In this document: positions 40,748-49,793 of the stretch, in pieces
Numbering within the stretch: the first letter of the stretch is position 1
Layout: each line of letters starts with the position of its first letter
Origin: Chloroflexota bacterium
Lineage (GTDB): Bacteria > Chloroflexota > Anaerolineae > Anaerolineales > UBA11579
Assembly (NCBI GenBank): GCA_013112575.1
Contig: JABFGG010000001.1
Coordinates: 62,001-126,000 of the forward strand
Direction: 5' to 3'
DNA: 64,000 nt
Program-made: the position numbers and the translations under genes
Notes under the pieces: model-generated
What the model was told of the DNA's origin: nothing
What the model saw: only the letters and a program-made list of their open reading frames with translations
Database searches by the model: none

Positions 40748-41713
40748 CTAGTTCGAGATCAGGGCCTGCCAGGTTTGGGGGCCAATAATGCCATCTACCA
40801 AGAGGAAATTGGCAGTCTGGAAGTCTTCTACAGCGCTCTCTGTTAGCGGGCCAAAGGTCCCATCCACGGCAATGCCAGCGCCAAATTTGTTGACCAGCAA
40901 GGATTGAGCAGCCCTTACGGCATCACCTATGCTGCCATTCTGCACGGTCTTGCCGCTGATGAGGGCGCTCCAGGTATCCGGTCCGACGATGCCATCCACA
41001 GTCAGGCCCTCCGTCATTTGGAAACCCTGCACACGGTTCTTGGTTTGGGGACCAAAATTGCCGTCTACGACTAATACATAACCATAGGAACGCAGCAGGT
41101 GTTGCAAGGCAGTTACTTCAGCACCTGTATCACCCTGCTTGACTATCGGCCAGGCATTGACGATAGGTTCCGGCGTTGGCGTCAGCGTGGGGGTAGGCGG
41201 AGGGGGCGGAGTCATCACGGGCAACTGCGAGGTGTCGCCAGCCAGAGTGGCGAATTCCAGCCACAGCCAGCAGGTGCCTGCGGCGTCGGGGTTGTTGATG
41301 ATGACATAATCCACGCCCTGCCCCAGGCCAACCACATTACCAATTTCGCCGACCACTAAAGCACCCAACAAGTCATAGACCAGGCCGGGGCCGGTGCGGC
41401 AATTGGTGTTCTGGCTAACGGTGACCGTAGGAGCACCCAAGGTAGCCGTGGGGGTGATGGTGGCCGTGAGTTCCGGCGTGGGAGTAGCGGTGGCTTGGGC
41501 ATCTGGCGCCTCTTCAGCAGGCGTTTCAACTGCGTCTCCCTCCGCTCCTTCTCCATTGGCCTCTCCAGCCTCAAGGGTCAATACGGCGGCCTCCAACAAT
41601 TCTTCCTGGCTGAGTGTAGGCTCGCCGTTGGTATCGCTGGAAACCGTCAGGTTACAGGCGGCCAGAATAAGGCTGCCCAGTATTAAAAACAACAGATTTC
41701 GTTTGGCGTTCAT
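40748..41713 (-). CDS. Lipoprotein with SH3-like and two peptidoglycan-binding domains
   Basis: 321 residues from the ATG at 41713, with GGAGAAG upstream. A lipobox LAAC sits in the signal peptide (LILGSLILAACNL). A Glu/Ala/Thr/Pro-rich linker (about residues 20-95) leads to a bacterial-SH3-like segment with SQNTNCRTGPG. After a PPPPPTPTLTPTP stretch come two PG_binding_1 repeats, with DGNFGPQTKNRV and DGTFGPLTESAV. It probably attaches to or senses cell-wall peptidoglycan outside the membrane. No catalytic domain was seen. Confidence 0.9.
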   Translation of the reverse strand: MNAKRNLLFLILGSLILAACNLTVSSDTNGEPTLSQEELLEAAVLTLEAGEANGEGAEGDAVETPAEEAPDAQATATPTPELTATITPTATLGAPTVTVSQNTNCRTGPGLVYDLLGALVVGEIGNVVGLGQGVDYVIINNPDAAGTCWLWLEFATLAGDTSQLPVMTPPPPPTPTLTPTPEPIVNAWPIVKQGDTGAEVTALQHLLRSYGYVLVVDGNFGPQTKNRVQGFQMTEGLTVDGIVGPDTWSALISGKTVQNGSIGDAVRAAQSLLVNKFGAGIAVDGTFGPLTESAVEDFQTANFLLVDGIIGPQTWQALISN

Positions 41714-41893
41714 GTTCTTCTCCTTCTGAAACAAAGCATGATTGCTTATTAGCTTCCAAACGTAGCTGGGGAGTGAATTGTTAGCAATAAAATCATAGGA
41801 AATAGGTCATATATCTCAAAATAGCTTGGTTTAGGGCATATGTCAACTTTTGTGGAAAGACGTGAGTGGTGAATCTATTACACGGGCGAACGA

Positions 41894-41937
41894 CGATGCG
41901 GTAAACCACATCGTTTTTGAGTTTACTTCGCAAACTC
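41894..41937. repeat. Hairpin-bearing intergenic repeat
   Basis: CGATGCGG-TAAA-CCACATCG (41894-41913, one mismatch) and GAGTTT-ACTTCGC-AAACTC (41919-41937). The second is similar to GAGTTTGCTACTTAAACTC at 34370-34388, so related elements exist at both sites. Confidence 0.5.
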
Positions 41938-41993
41938 CACAGCTTCTACACTCTCAGGATGACTCATGACTGCTGGGTTAGAATAAAGAGACT

Positions 41994-42386
41994 ATGGACC
42001 TCGACAACAGCATCAAACCAGGACTAAAAAGCGAGCAAAACTTCACCGTTCTCGAAGAGCACAGCGCCGCCCACATTGGCAGCGGCACGGTCAGTGTGCT
42101 GTCCACCCCCTCCATGATCGGTTTTATGGAGATCACGGCACGCAGTATGCTGGATGAAGTCTTGCCGGATACGCACAGCACAGTGGGGGTGCGGGTGGAC
42201 GTACGCCATCTGGCTGCCAGCCCCATCGGCAGTGAAGTAAAAACTTGCGCTGAAGTGCTCAACGTGCACGGCAACCGTGTGACTTTATCCATAGAAGCCT
42301 GGTACGGCGACACCCAGATCGGGGCAGGGCAGCATGACCGTTTTATTATCGAGAAAGAACGTTTTATGCGGCGGGTGGCAGGCTAA
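41994..42386 (+). CDS. Thioesterase, hotdog fold (FlK-like)
   Basis: 130 residues. The segment SVLSTPSMIGFMEITARSML is the hotdog helix with the Glu (IGFME) seen in FlK-type thioesterases, and 'THSTVGVRVDVRHLAASPIG' contains the catalytic Thr/His region. These enzymes hydrolyse acyl-CoA or related thioesters. TAGAAT lies 9 nt before the ATG, so the leader is minimal. A single gene between the PG-binding lipoprotein and tsaE. Confidence 0.87.
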   Translation: MDLDNSIKPGLKSEQNFTVLEEHSAAHIGSGTVSVLSTPSMIGFMEITARSMLDEVLPDTHSTVGVRVDVRHLAASPIGSEVKTCAEVLNVHGNRVTLSIEAWYGDTQIGAGQHDRFIIEKERFMRRVAG

Positions 42387-42495
42387 AAAATGATGAATTT
42401 GTTTTTTGCCTCGGGCGCACCGCGGTGCGCCCCTACACCGGGGCATTTGGGGAACAAGTAGTATCGAGTTCCTGACTCCCGTGTTAGCAGCCAAC

Positions 42496-42524
42496 TTGTA
42501 GGCCCTCCTCGCCTGGCTTATAAT
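42496..42524 (+). promoter_or_regulatory. Promoter of the tsaE-tsaB-rimI operon
   Basis: TTGTAG (42496-42501), 17-nt spacer, TATAAT (42519-42524). The ATG of tsaE follows 6 nt later with no Shine-Dalgarno sequence, so transcription should start at or next to the start codon. Confidence 0.6.
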
Positions 42525-42530
42525 CTCTTT

Positions 42531-43028
42531 ATGCCCATCCTGGATCCCAATTCATTTGAATTCATCAGTCGCAGCGCCGATCAAACCCGGCGTGTGGGTA
42601 TGCGTTTGGGATCCATCCTGGAAGCCACGGACGTGATCTGTTTGGAGGGTGAATTGGGCACGGGCAAAACCACTTTTGTGCAGGGGATTGCCGCCGGTTG
42701 GGGCTCGCTGGATGCTGTTTCCAGCCCGACCTTTGTGCTGGTGAATGTATACCGTCGCCCGGACGGCCAGAGGCTGGCCCACATGGATGCCTATCGCCTG
42801 AGTGGTCCCAGCGAAGCAGATGCCCTTGATCTGGATACATTGTTAGATGGTGGGCCTTTAGTGGTCGAATGGCCTGAGCGCATTGCGGAAGCCCTTCCCG
42901 GTGAACACCTCTGGGTCCAAATGCGCCATATTGCTGAAGAACAGCGCGGCATGCAGTTCTCGGCCAAAGGGCAACATTACCTTGACCTGTTAAAAGACCT
43001 GCACGAGCACATGTTTGGAGTAGCTTGA
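42531..43028 (+). CDS. tsaE: tRNA threonylcarbamoyladenosine ATPase TsaE
   Basis: 165 residues. The Walker A motif GELGTGKTT (about residues 38-46) is followed by the SPTFVLVNVY stretch and the HMDAYRLSG segment, all TsaE landmarks. TsaE is the ATPase needed with TsaB and TsaD for t6A formation at position 37 of ANN-decoding tRNAs. The neighbour tsaB overlaps by 1 bp (TGATG). tsaD is not in this window. Confidence 0.95.
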   Translation: MPILDPNSFEFISRSADQTRRVGMRLGSILEATDVICLEGELGTGKTTFVQGIAAGWGSLDAVSSPTFVLVNVYRRPDGQRLAHMDAYRLSGPSEADALDLDTLLDGGPLVVEWPERIAEALPGEHLWVQMRHIAEEQRGMQFSAKGQHYLDLLKDLHEHMFGVA

Positions 43029-43696
43029 TGTTGTTAGCCCTGGATACCTCTACCAAAACGATGGGCATCGCCATCTATGATGGCGTCAGCGTGTTAAATG
43101 AAAGCACGTGGGCCAGTGGCCTGCACCACACGATTGAATTAGCCCCGGCCATCGAAGATGCGTTGCAACGCGCCAAAGTCAGCCTGGAAGATATTGAAGT
43201 CATCGGCGTTGCCAAAGGGCCTGGCTCCTACACTGGTTTGCGTATCGGTCTGGCGGTGGCTAAAGGCCTGGCCTTGGCCCACCATTTTGCGTTGGTGGGC
43301 GTGTCCTCGCTGGATGTAATTGCCACGGCCCAGCCCTTACAAGATGCACAATTAGCTGCAGTGTTGGAAGCGGGGCGCGGTCGCCTGGCAGTGGGCTGGT
43401 ATCAAGTGAAAGAAGAAAGCTGGCAAGCCAAGGGCGACCCTGAAGTGCTCACCCCTGAAGAACTTACGGCCAAGATCAAGAAACCCACTGTGGTTGCTGG
43501 TGAATTAAATGCGGATGCGCGCAAGGTACTTGCCCGCAAACACAAGAATGCTATCCTAGCCTCACCTGCTCTCAGCGTGCGGCGGCCATCCATACTGGCC
43601 GAACTGGCCTGGCGGCGCTGGCAAAATGAAGAAACAGACGATCCCGCCACACTGGCCCCGGATTATCTGGCTGTGGGAGAACCGATCCCCTCATGA
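43028..43696 (+). CDS. tsaB: tRNA threonylcarbamoyladenosine protein TsaB
   Basis: 222 residues from the ATG at 43028; a TTG one codon earlier is not needed. The ASKHA-fold start LLALDTSTKTMGIA and the GPGSYTGLRIGLAVAKGLA segment are characteristic. TsaB is the non-catalytic partner that forms a dimer with TsaD. Gene order tsaE-tsaB-rimI is widespread. It overlaps rimI by 4 bp (ATGA). Confidence 0.95.
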   Translation: MLLALDTSTKTMGIAIYDGVSVLNESTWASGLHHTIELAPAIEDALQRAKVSLEDIEVIGVAKGPGSYTGLRIGLAVAKGLALAHHFALVGVSSLDVIATAQPLQDAQLAAVLEAGRGRLAVGWYQVKEESWQAKGDPEVLTPEELTAKIKKPTVVAGELNADARKVLARKHKNAILASPALSVRRPSILAELAWRRWQNEETDDPATLAPDYLAVGEPIPS

Positions 43697-44223
43697 GTGC
43701 CGTATCCCTGACCAACACGCTCACCCTGCGGCCCATGCTACCGGACGACGTTCACAGTGTGCATGCTGTAGAGGAATCGTCTTTTGTTTCGCCCTGGCCC
43801 TTGAGTAGTTACCGCTTTGAAGTTGAGCAGAACAAAGCCTCACGGCCTCTGCTGGCCGAAGTTGAGCAGGTTGACGGTAGCAAACAAATTGTCGGCCTGA
43901 TCGTCATCTGGCTGCTGGTGGATGAAGCCCACATTGCCAATATCGCAGTAGATCCAGACTATCGCCGCCAGGGCATTGCCTGCAAATTGATGCAAGCTGC
44001 ATTAGATGATTGCGCGCAGAATGGAGCGGTGTATGCTTCACTTGAGGTACGCTCCAGCAACACCGCGGCCCAGGCGCTCTACAAACGCTTTGGCTTTGAG
44101 AGTGTTGGAATACGTAGAGCTTACTACCAGGATAATAAAGAGGACGCCATCCTCATGACCCTACAGAATTTATCTGAAGAAACTATATCCCAAATGGAAT
44201 GTGAAACGGATTTGTCTGCATAG
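43693..44223 (+). CDS. rimI: Ribosomal-protein alanine N-acetyltransferase RimI
   Basis: 176 residues. A GNAT domain with the acetyl-CoA loop VDPDYRRQGIACKLM (about residues 94-108), and the late EVRSSNTAAQALYKRFGF plus 'YYQDNKEDAILM' typical of RimI. In other bacteria RimI acetylates the N-terminus of ribosomal protein S18. It is encoded with tsaE and tsaB. Confidence 0.92.
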   Translation: MSAVSLTNTLTLRPMLPDDVHSVHAVEESSFVSPWPLSSYRFEVEQNKASRPLLAEVEQVDGSKQIVGLIVIWLLVDEAHIANIAVDPDYRRQGIACKLMQAALDDCAQNGAVYASLEVRSSNTAAQALYKRFGFESVGIRRAYYQDNKEDAILMTLQNLSEETISQMECETDLSA

Positions 44224-44295
44224 TCCGAATGGTCTCAGCAAGGCCAATGAAGGAATGACCACATAGACTAGCTGACTACTCCCTGGAGGAACAAC

Positions 44296-44928
44296 GTGGA
44301 AGCACAGGAAACATTAAAAGAGATCGCCGAAGAAACCCGGGCTTGTACGAACTGCGAACTACATCATTCCCGCAAGCATGCCGTCCCCGGGGACGGCCCC
44401 GCCAACGCGGAGATCATGTTCATCGGTGAAGGCCCCGGCTTTCATGAGAACGAACAGGGGCTGCCTTTCGTGGGTGCAGCGGGCAAATTCCTGGAAGAAT
44501 TGCTGGCTTCCATCGATCTCAAGCGTGAAGATGTCTTTATTACAAACGTGGTAAAATGCCGCCCGCCTGGAAATCGAGACCCTCAAGCGGATGAACTTTC
44601 CGCCTGTGGCGACTATCTTGAACGACAGATCCAGGCGATCAATCCCAAGGTGATCGTGACCTTGGGCCGTTTTTCAATGGCGCGTTATATGCAAAACGCC
44701 AAGATCAGTCAGGTGCATGGCAATCCCATGCGCGTGCGCGGCAGGCTGGTAGTGCCTATGTTCCATCCGGCGGCTGCACTGCACCAACCCTCACTGCGAA
44801 AAACGGTCGAAGAAGACTTCGCCCGCCTGCCAGAGTGGATCGCACAAGCGGGCGACATCCCTGAAATGGAGGAACAGGCTCCTGCCGAAGAAAACGGCGA
44901 AGATGCCGAGCAGTTGAGCCTTTTCTGA
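44296..44928 (+). CDS. Family 4 (Fe-S) uracil-DNA glycosylase
   Basis: 210 residues, GTG start after GGAGG. Cysteines at 17 and 20 (CTNC), 88 (VKC) and 104 (SAC) match the four ligands of the 4Fe-4S cluster of family 4 UDG. The active-site segment GEGPGFHENEQGLPFVG and the late HPAAALHQPSLR (motif B) complete the family pattern. It removes uracil from DNA. The C-terminal tail (after about 180) is acidic and not conserved. It sits 5 bp before the first gene of the polysaccharide cluster. Confidence 0.93.
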   Translation: MEAQETLKEIAEETRACTNCELHHSRKHAVPGDGPANAEIMFIGEGPGFHENEQGLPFVGAAGKFLEELLASIDLKREDVFITNVVKCRPPGNRDPQADELSACGDYLERQIQAINPKVIVTLGRFSMARYMQNAKISQVHGNPMRVRGRLVVPMFHPAAALHQPSLRKTVEEDFARLPEWIAQAGDIPEMEEQAPAEENGEDAEQLSLF

Positions 44929-44932
44929 TCGT

Positions 44933-46252
44933 ATGACCACAACTAAAGACACTTTGCTTCAAAAGCTGGAAGCGAATGAAGCCAAAATGGTCGTTTTGGG
45001 CCTGGGCTACGTCGGTTTGCCGTTAGCCGCTGTATTTGGTGAATCCGGCTTCCACGTTACCGGTATTGACCCCGACAAGAACAAGATCGATCAATTGCAG
45101 GCAGGTGAGTCCTACATCCCGGATGTACCCAGTGCTGAGATCAAGCCGCTGGTGGACAAGGGCCAGTTCCGCTCGAGCACCGATTTTGCCGAATTGAAGG
45201 ATGCCGATGCGGTCAGCATCTGCGTACCAACGCCATTGCGAAAAACCGGCGACCCCGACCTTTCCTATATTCTTGCTGCAACGGAAGATCTGGCGCAGTA
45301 CCTTCACCCCGGCATGGTCATCGTGCTCGAGTCGACCACCTACCCGGGCACAACGCGTGAACTGGTGCTCGATAAGCTAACTGAGAACAATGACCTCGAG
45401 GTCGGCAAGGACTTCTTCCTGGCATTTTCGCCTGAACGTGTGGACCCGGGCCGCGAGGACTGGACCACCAAGAACATGCCCAAAGTGATCGGCGGGATCA
45501 CACCCGATTGTAGCGAGGTGGCCTCAGCCTGGTATGGGCAGGCTCTTGAGAACGTGGTGATGGTTTCCTCGGCTGAAGTGGCCGAAATGGCCAAGCTACT
45601 GGAGAATACCTTCCGCATGGTCAACATCGGGCTGGTCAATGAGATGGCCGTGATGTGTGACCGGCTGGGTGTGGACGTTTGGGAAGTGATCGACGCGGCA
45701 GCTACCAAGCCATTTGGTTTTATGAAGTTTACTCCCGGACCCGGTTTGGGTGGGCACTGTATCCCCATTGACCCTTTGTATCTCTCCTGGAAACTCAAAT
45801 CGCTGAACTATACGGCGCGCTTCATTGAACTAGCCTCGGAGATCAACACCAACATGCCACGCTACGTGGTCGATAAAGTGCAGGATGCGCTCAACCAACA
45901 TGCCAAATCACTTAACGGCAGCCATATCCTGGTTTTGGGGGCAGCTTACAAACCGGATATCGATGACCTGCGCGAGTCCCCCGCACTGGACGTGATCGGC
46001 CTGTTGCGTGAAAAGCAGGCCACGGTCAGTTACCACGACCCTTACATCCCGCACCTCAGCCATGAGGATTGGGCTTTGGACAGCGTTGACGATCTGACGG
46101 CCGCCGTCAAGGATGCCGATTGTGTGTGCATCATCACTAACCACAGCAACTACGATTATGCAGCCATCGTTGAAGCTGCCAAACAGGTCGTGGACACGCG
46201 TAACGCCACCGGCCACTCCGGCAATACACATCCGAAGGTGCTCTCTCTCTAA
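44933..46252 (+). CDS. Nucleotide-sugar 6-dehydrogenase (UDP-GlcNAc/ManNAc type)
   Basis: 439 residues. Rossmann motif GLGYVGLPLA, PTPLRKTGDPDLS, and the catalytic Cys276 in GGHCIPIDP, then the C-terminal domain with GAAYKPDIDDLRESP. The pattern matches UDP-N-acetylglucosamine or UDP-N-acetylmannosamine 6-dehydrogenases (WbpA/WecC type), which oxidise C6 to the uronic acid with NAD+. It begins the surface polysaccharide cluster, and the epimerase that follows abuts its stop codon, so both act in one pathway to a UDP-uronic acid. Confidence 0.93.
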   Translation: MTTTKDTLLQKLEANEAKMVVLGLGYVGLPLAAVFGESGFHVTGIDPDKNKIDQLQAGESYIPDVPSAEIKPLVDKGQFRSSTDFAELKDADAVSICVPTPLRKTGDPDLSYILAATEDLAQYLHPGMVIVLESTTYPGTTRELVLDKLTENNDLEVGKDFFLAFSPERVDPGREDWTTKNMPKVIGGITPDCSEVASAWYGQALENVVMVSSAEVAEMAKLLENTFRMVNIGLVNEMAVMCDRLGVDVWEVIDAAATKPFGFMKFTPGPGLGGHCIPIDPLYLSWKLKSLNYTARFIELASEINTNMPRYVVDKVQDALNQHAKSLNGSHILVLGAAYKPDIDDLRESPALDVIGLLREKQATVSYHDPYIPHLSHEDWALDSVDDLTAAVKDADCVCIITNHSNYDYAAIVEAAKQVVDTRNATGHSGNTHPKVLSL

Positions 46253-47227
46253 ATGGCTCGTTATCTGGTTACCGGCGTAGCCGGCTTCATTGCTTCGCGA
46301 GTAGCGGAGTTATTGCTCAAAGATGGGCACACCGTTGTGGGTGTGGACAACATGAACGATGCGTACGACGTGCGCATGAAACAACATCGCCTCGAGCAGA
46401 TCGAGGGCACGGAAGGTTTCCAATTCCACCAATTAGATATTGGCGACAAGGAAGCTGTGGCAGCGCTGGCGGACGATGGCCCCTACGATGCCGTCATCAA
46501 CCTGGCCGCACGCGCTGGGGTACGCGCCAGCCTGGAAGACCCCTGGGTGTACGTGCGTACCAATATGGATGGCACACTGAACTTGCTGGAACTGTGCCGC
46601 CACCATAACATCAAAAAGTTCGTGCTGGCTTCCACCTCCAGCATTTACGGCGCGGATGCTCCCCTGCCTACCCCCGAAACGGCCAACAGCAGCACGCCTT
46701 TGCAGCCTTACGCGGCTACAAAAAAAGGCGCGGAAGCCATGTGCCATGCTTATCATTTCTTGTATGACATTGACGTGACCATCGTGCGCTACTTCACAGT
46801 GTACGGCCCGGCGGGCAGACCTGATATGGTCATGTTCCGGTTTGCCAAGTGGATCCGTGAGGGTGAGTCGATTCAACTCAACGGCGATGGGGAACAGTCG
46901 CGCGGCTTCACCTACGTGGATGACGTAGCCCGCGGCACGATTTTAGCGACCAAGAACCTGGGCTTTGAGATCATCAACCTGGGTGGACACGAGTCGATAA
47001 CGATTAATGAACTGATCGCGCTATTGGAAGAACACATCGGCAAAAAGGGACAGGTGGAACGCTACCCCTTCCCGAAGGCCGACGTGATCGCCAGTTGGGC
47101 CAATGTGGAAAAGGCGGGAAAAATGTTGGGTTGGGAACCGGCGATTTCTTTGCAGGAAGGCGTGAAGCGTGTGGTGGATTGGTACGAAGAACAACGCCAC
47201 TGGGCTCAGGACCTCGACCTGGACTGA
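46253..47227 (+). CDS. UDP-glucuronate/UDP-uronate 4-epimerase-like SDR
   Basis: 324 residues. Extended SDR with VTGVAGFIASRV at the N-terminus, NMNDAYDVRMKQHRL (typical of UDP-glucuronate 4-epimerases), a STSSIYG catalytic Ser/Thr and YAATKKG (Tyr and Lys). The ATG directly follows the stop of the dehydrogenase. Interconversion of the C4 epimer of a UDP-uronate is the best guess. The family normally is about 330-340 residues, so this protein is full length. Confidence 0.88.
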   Translation: MARYLVTGVAGFIASRVAELLLKDGHTVVGVDNMNDAYDVRMKQHRLEQIEGTEGFQFHQLDIGDKEAVAALADDGPYDAVINLAARAGVRASLEDPWVYVRTNMDGTLNLLELCRHHNIKKFVLASTSSIYGADAPLPTPETANSSTPLQPYAATKKGAEAMCHAYHFLYDIDVTIVRYFTVYGPAGRPDMVMFRFAKWIREGESIQLNGDGEQSRGFTYVDDVARGTILATKNLGFEIINLGGHESITINELIALLEEHIGKKGQVERYPFPKADVIASWANVEKAGKMLGWEPAISLQEGVKRVVDWYEEQRHWAQDLDLD

Positions 47228-47233
47228 GCCTGC

Positions 47234-48598
47234 ATGCTAAACAACATCCTCAATCGCTCCCAAGAGCTTTTCAACCGCGTCTTCGAAACTGAAGTCCTCC
47301 GCCGCATTGTTAAGAATTCAAGTTATTTAGTCAGCGCCAGCGGTTTCACGGCTGCGTTGGGCTTTGTGCAAAGCATTTTTGTAGGGCGCTTGCTGGGGCC
47401 GGCTGGGTTAGGACTTTTCTCTGCCGTGCGCAGCTTCACCGGCGTAGCAAACCGTTTTGCTTCTTTCCGCATCCACGAAATGGTGGTGCGCCACGTGCGT
47501 CTTTATGAAGAGAGCGGGGAACACGAGAAGGGGGCGGCTGTTTATAAGATCGCCGGCCTGTTGGAAATGGCCGGGGCCATCGTTGCTTTTGGCATCATCT
47601 GGAGCTTGTCGGGGTTAGGAGCGCGGGTCTTTGGGCAAGACCCTACCACTGCACCGCTGTTCGTTTTATACGGTTCCGTGGTGCTTATCAACCTATTGTT
47701 TGAAAGCTCAACGGGCTTGTTGCAGGTCTTTGACCGCTTCCGTGTCATGGCAGGCATTACGGCAGTGCAGGGAGTTTTTACCCTGGCCTTTGTGGTAATG
47801 GCGTTCTTGACGCAGGCCAGTTTAAACGGTGTAGTGCTCGCCTACGTAGCGGGTAAATTGCTGGGCGGTGTGGCAACCACAGTGGCAGCCTTCATAACAG
47901 CAGGGCAGGAATGGGGCTGGTCGTGGTGGCGCGTGCCACTTAATGTTCTCAAGCAGGATCGCCGCAGACTCCTGACCTTTGCTTTCAGCACCAATGCCAG
48001 CGGAACCATCAGCCTGATCGCCAAAGACAGTGAAGCTTTATGGATCTCCGGTTTCCTGGGAACCACCCAGGCCGGATTTTACGGCGTGGCGCTGTGGCTA
48101 GTAGGCATCTTGCAGATCCCTATCAGCCCACTACCCAACACAACTTACCCGGAAATATCGCGGGAGATCGCACGCAAAGATTGGAAAAGTACGCGTTACG
48201 TTTTACGGCGTGGTTCGTGGTTGGCGACGGCCTATTCATTGCCAGTCACCGTCGGTCTAATCGCCCTGGGCTGGTGGTTGATCCCCTTCGTGTATGGGGA
48301 AGACTTTGCGCCGGCCTACCCTGTGCTGGTGATCCTGTTGATCGGCTATACCTTCACCAATATCTTTTACTGGAACCGTATCGCTCTACTGGCTCTCAAC
48401 AGACCTGTGTTTCCCACCGTTGTGAACTTCATCGGCATGTTGCTTAAGGTAGCAGGCATCTTATTATTTGCAAGCCGGTTCGGCGCACTGGCTTTTGCAG
48501 GTTTGCTGTCCGGGTACTTTATCTTCACGGTTGGCGCTGCTGCGGCGCGTGTGCTGCTGGACCTAAGGCAGCGTGAGGCAAGCGAAACCCCAGCATGA
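47234..48598 (+). CDS. Polysaccharide flippase, Wzx-like (MATE/MOP fold)
   Basis: 454 residues with about 12-14 hydrophobic helices. The N-terminal SSYLVSASGFTAALGFVQSI and VGRLLGPAGLGLFSAVRS are typical of oligosaccharide flippases. It flips undecaprenyl-linked repeat units across the membrane, if it works as Wzx does. It overlaps the following GT4 gene by 4 bp (ATGA), so the two are coupled. The same cluster also encodes Wzm/Wzt. Confidence 0.9.
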   Translation: MLNNILNRSQELFNRVFETEVLRRIVKNSSYLVSASGFTAALGFVQSIFVGRLLGPAGLGLFSAVRSFTGVANRFASFRIHEMVVRHVRLYEESGEHEKGAAVYKIAGLLEMAGAIVAFGIIWSLSGLGARVFGQDPTTAPLFVLYGSVVLINLLFESSTGLLQVFDRFRVMAGITAVQGVFTLAFVVMAFLTQASLNGVVLAYVAGKLLGGVATTVAAFITAGQEWGWSWWRVPLNVLKQDRRRLLTFAFSTNASGTISLIAKDSEALWISGFLGTTQAGFYGVALWLVGILQIPISPLPNTTYPEISREIARKDWKSTRYVLRRGSWLATAYSLPVTVGLIALGWWLIPFVYGEDFAPAYPVLVILLIGYTFTNIFYWNRIALLALNRPVFPTVVNFIGMLLKVAGILLFASRFGALAFAGLLSGYFIFTVGAAAARVLLDLRQREASETPA

Positions 48599-49728
48599 AG
48601 GTTGCCTTAATCGCGCCTTCGCGCATCCCGGCGCGTACTGCCAACAGCATACAGACCATGAAGATGGCCCAGGCCTTTACCCGGCTAGGACATGAGGTGG
48701 CTGTGTTGGTGCCTGGATCCGATCCGCAACTCAGTTGGGATGAGATTGCCAATCACTATGGTTTAGACACTGAGTTCCACATGCAGTGGGTACCGACCCG
48801 TATGCGCACACGAGGTTACGGTCTGGGCCTCAAGGCCTACAATGCAGCGCGCAGATGGGGTGCAGAGGTGATCTACACGCGGCTGCCGCAAGCGGCAGGC
48901 TTCAGCAGCATTCGCGGCTTTCCAACCATCTTTGAAATGCACGACATGCCACGCGGCCGCATTGGCCCGCACCTGTTCCGCAACTTCCTCAATAATCCTG
49001 GGGCAAAGCGGCTGGTGGTCATCACCCAGGCCCTGGCCGATGACCTGGCAGATCGATTGGGTGCTCCCAGCGAACCGCCTTTTACATTGATTCAGCCGGA
49101 TGGCATTGACCTGGAACGTTATGCTGACCTGCCGGAGCCGCAAAACGCACGCAAAGAGTTGGGTTTTGCGGAGGGTTTCACGGCGGGCTACACTGGTCAT
49201 TTATATAAAGGGCGTGGTGCAGAACTACTTCTGGATATGGCAGAGGGATTACCAGATGTCAATTTTTTACTGGTGGGTGGCGAACCGGCTGACGTGGAGC
49301 GAGTACGGGAACTGGCAAGTTCCAAAGGGTTGACCAACGTGCAGCTCACGGGTTTTGTGCCCAACGCCGAACTGCCTCAATATCAGGCTGCCTGCGACGT
49401 CTTGCTGATGCCCTACCAATCCGAGGTAGCAGCTTCTTCCGGTGGGGATATTTCCGACTACCTCAGTCCCATGAAGATGTTCGAGTACCTGGCTGCGGGG
49501 CGCGCTATCATGACCAGCGACCTGCCCGTGCTGCAGGAAGTACTAAATGAAGAAGTGGCTGTTATCGTGCCGGGGGATGATGTGGAAGCCTGGGTGGAAG
49601 TGTTGCTAACGCTAAAGGACTCCAGTCCAAAGCGTACAGCGCTGGGTCAGAATGCCCGCATGCTGGTGCAGCAGTACACATGGGAGGAGAGAGCAGCAAC
49701 CTTGCTAAATGGCATAGAAGGGGGATAA
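48595..49728 (+). CDS. Family 4 glycosyltransferase
   Basis: 377 residues. GT-B fold: N-terminal RTANSIQTMKMAQAFTRLGHEV, the middle AGYTGHLYKGRGAELLLDMAEG and the C-terminal donor-binding segment with 'PMKMFEYLAAGRAIMTSDLPVL' (E-x7-E-like). Transfers a hexose or other sugar from a nucleotide donor to a growing surface glycan. The donor and acceptor are unknown. Confidence 0.9.
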   Translation: MKVALIAPSRIPARTANSIQTMKMAQAFTRLGHEVAVLVPGSDPQLSWDEIANHYGLDTEFHMQWVPTRMRTRGYGLGLKAYNAARRWGAEVIYTRLPQAAGFSSIRGFPTIFEMHDMPRGRIGPHLFRNFLNNPGAKRLVVITQALADDLADRLGAPSEPPFTLIQPDGIDLERYADLPEPQNARKELGFAEGFTAGYTGHLYKGRGAELLLDMAEGLPDVNFLLVGGEPADVERVRELASSKGLTNVQLTGFVPNAELPQYQAACDVLLMPYQSEVAASSGGDISDYLSPMKMFEYLAAGRAIMTSDLPVLQEVLNEEVAVIVPGDDVEAWVEVLLTLKDSSPKRTALGQNARMLVQQYTWEERAATLLNGIEGG

Positions 49729-49793
49729 TTTGGATCGACGAATTTACTCATCAAATTGAACGCTTGTCGCTCAATATACAGTGGAGGCTTGTT

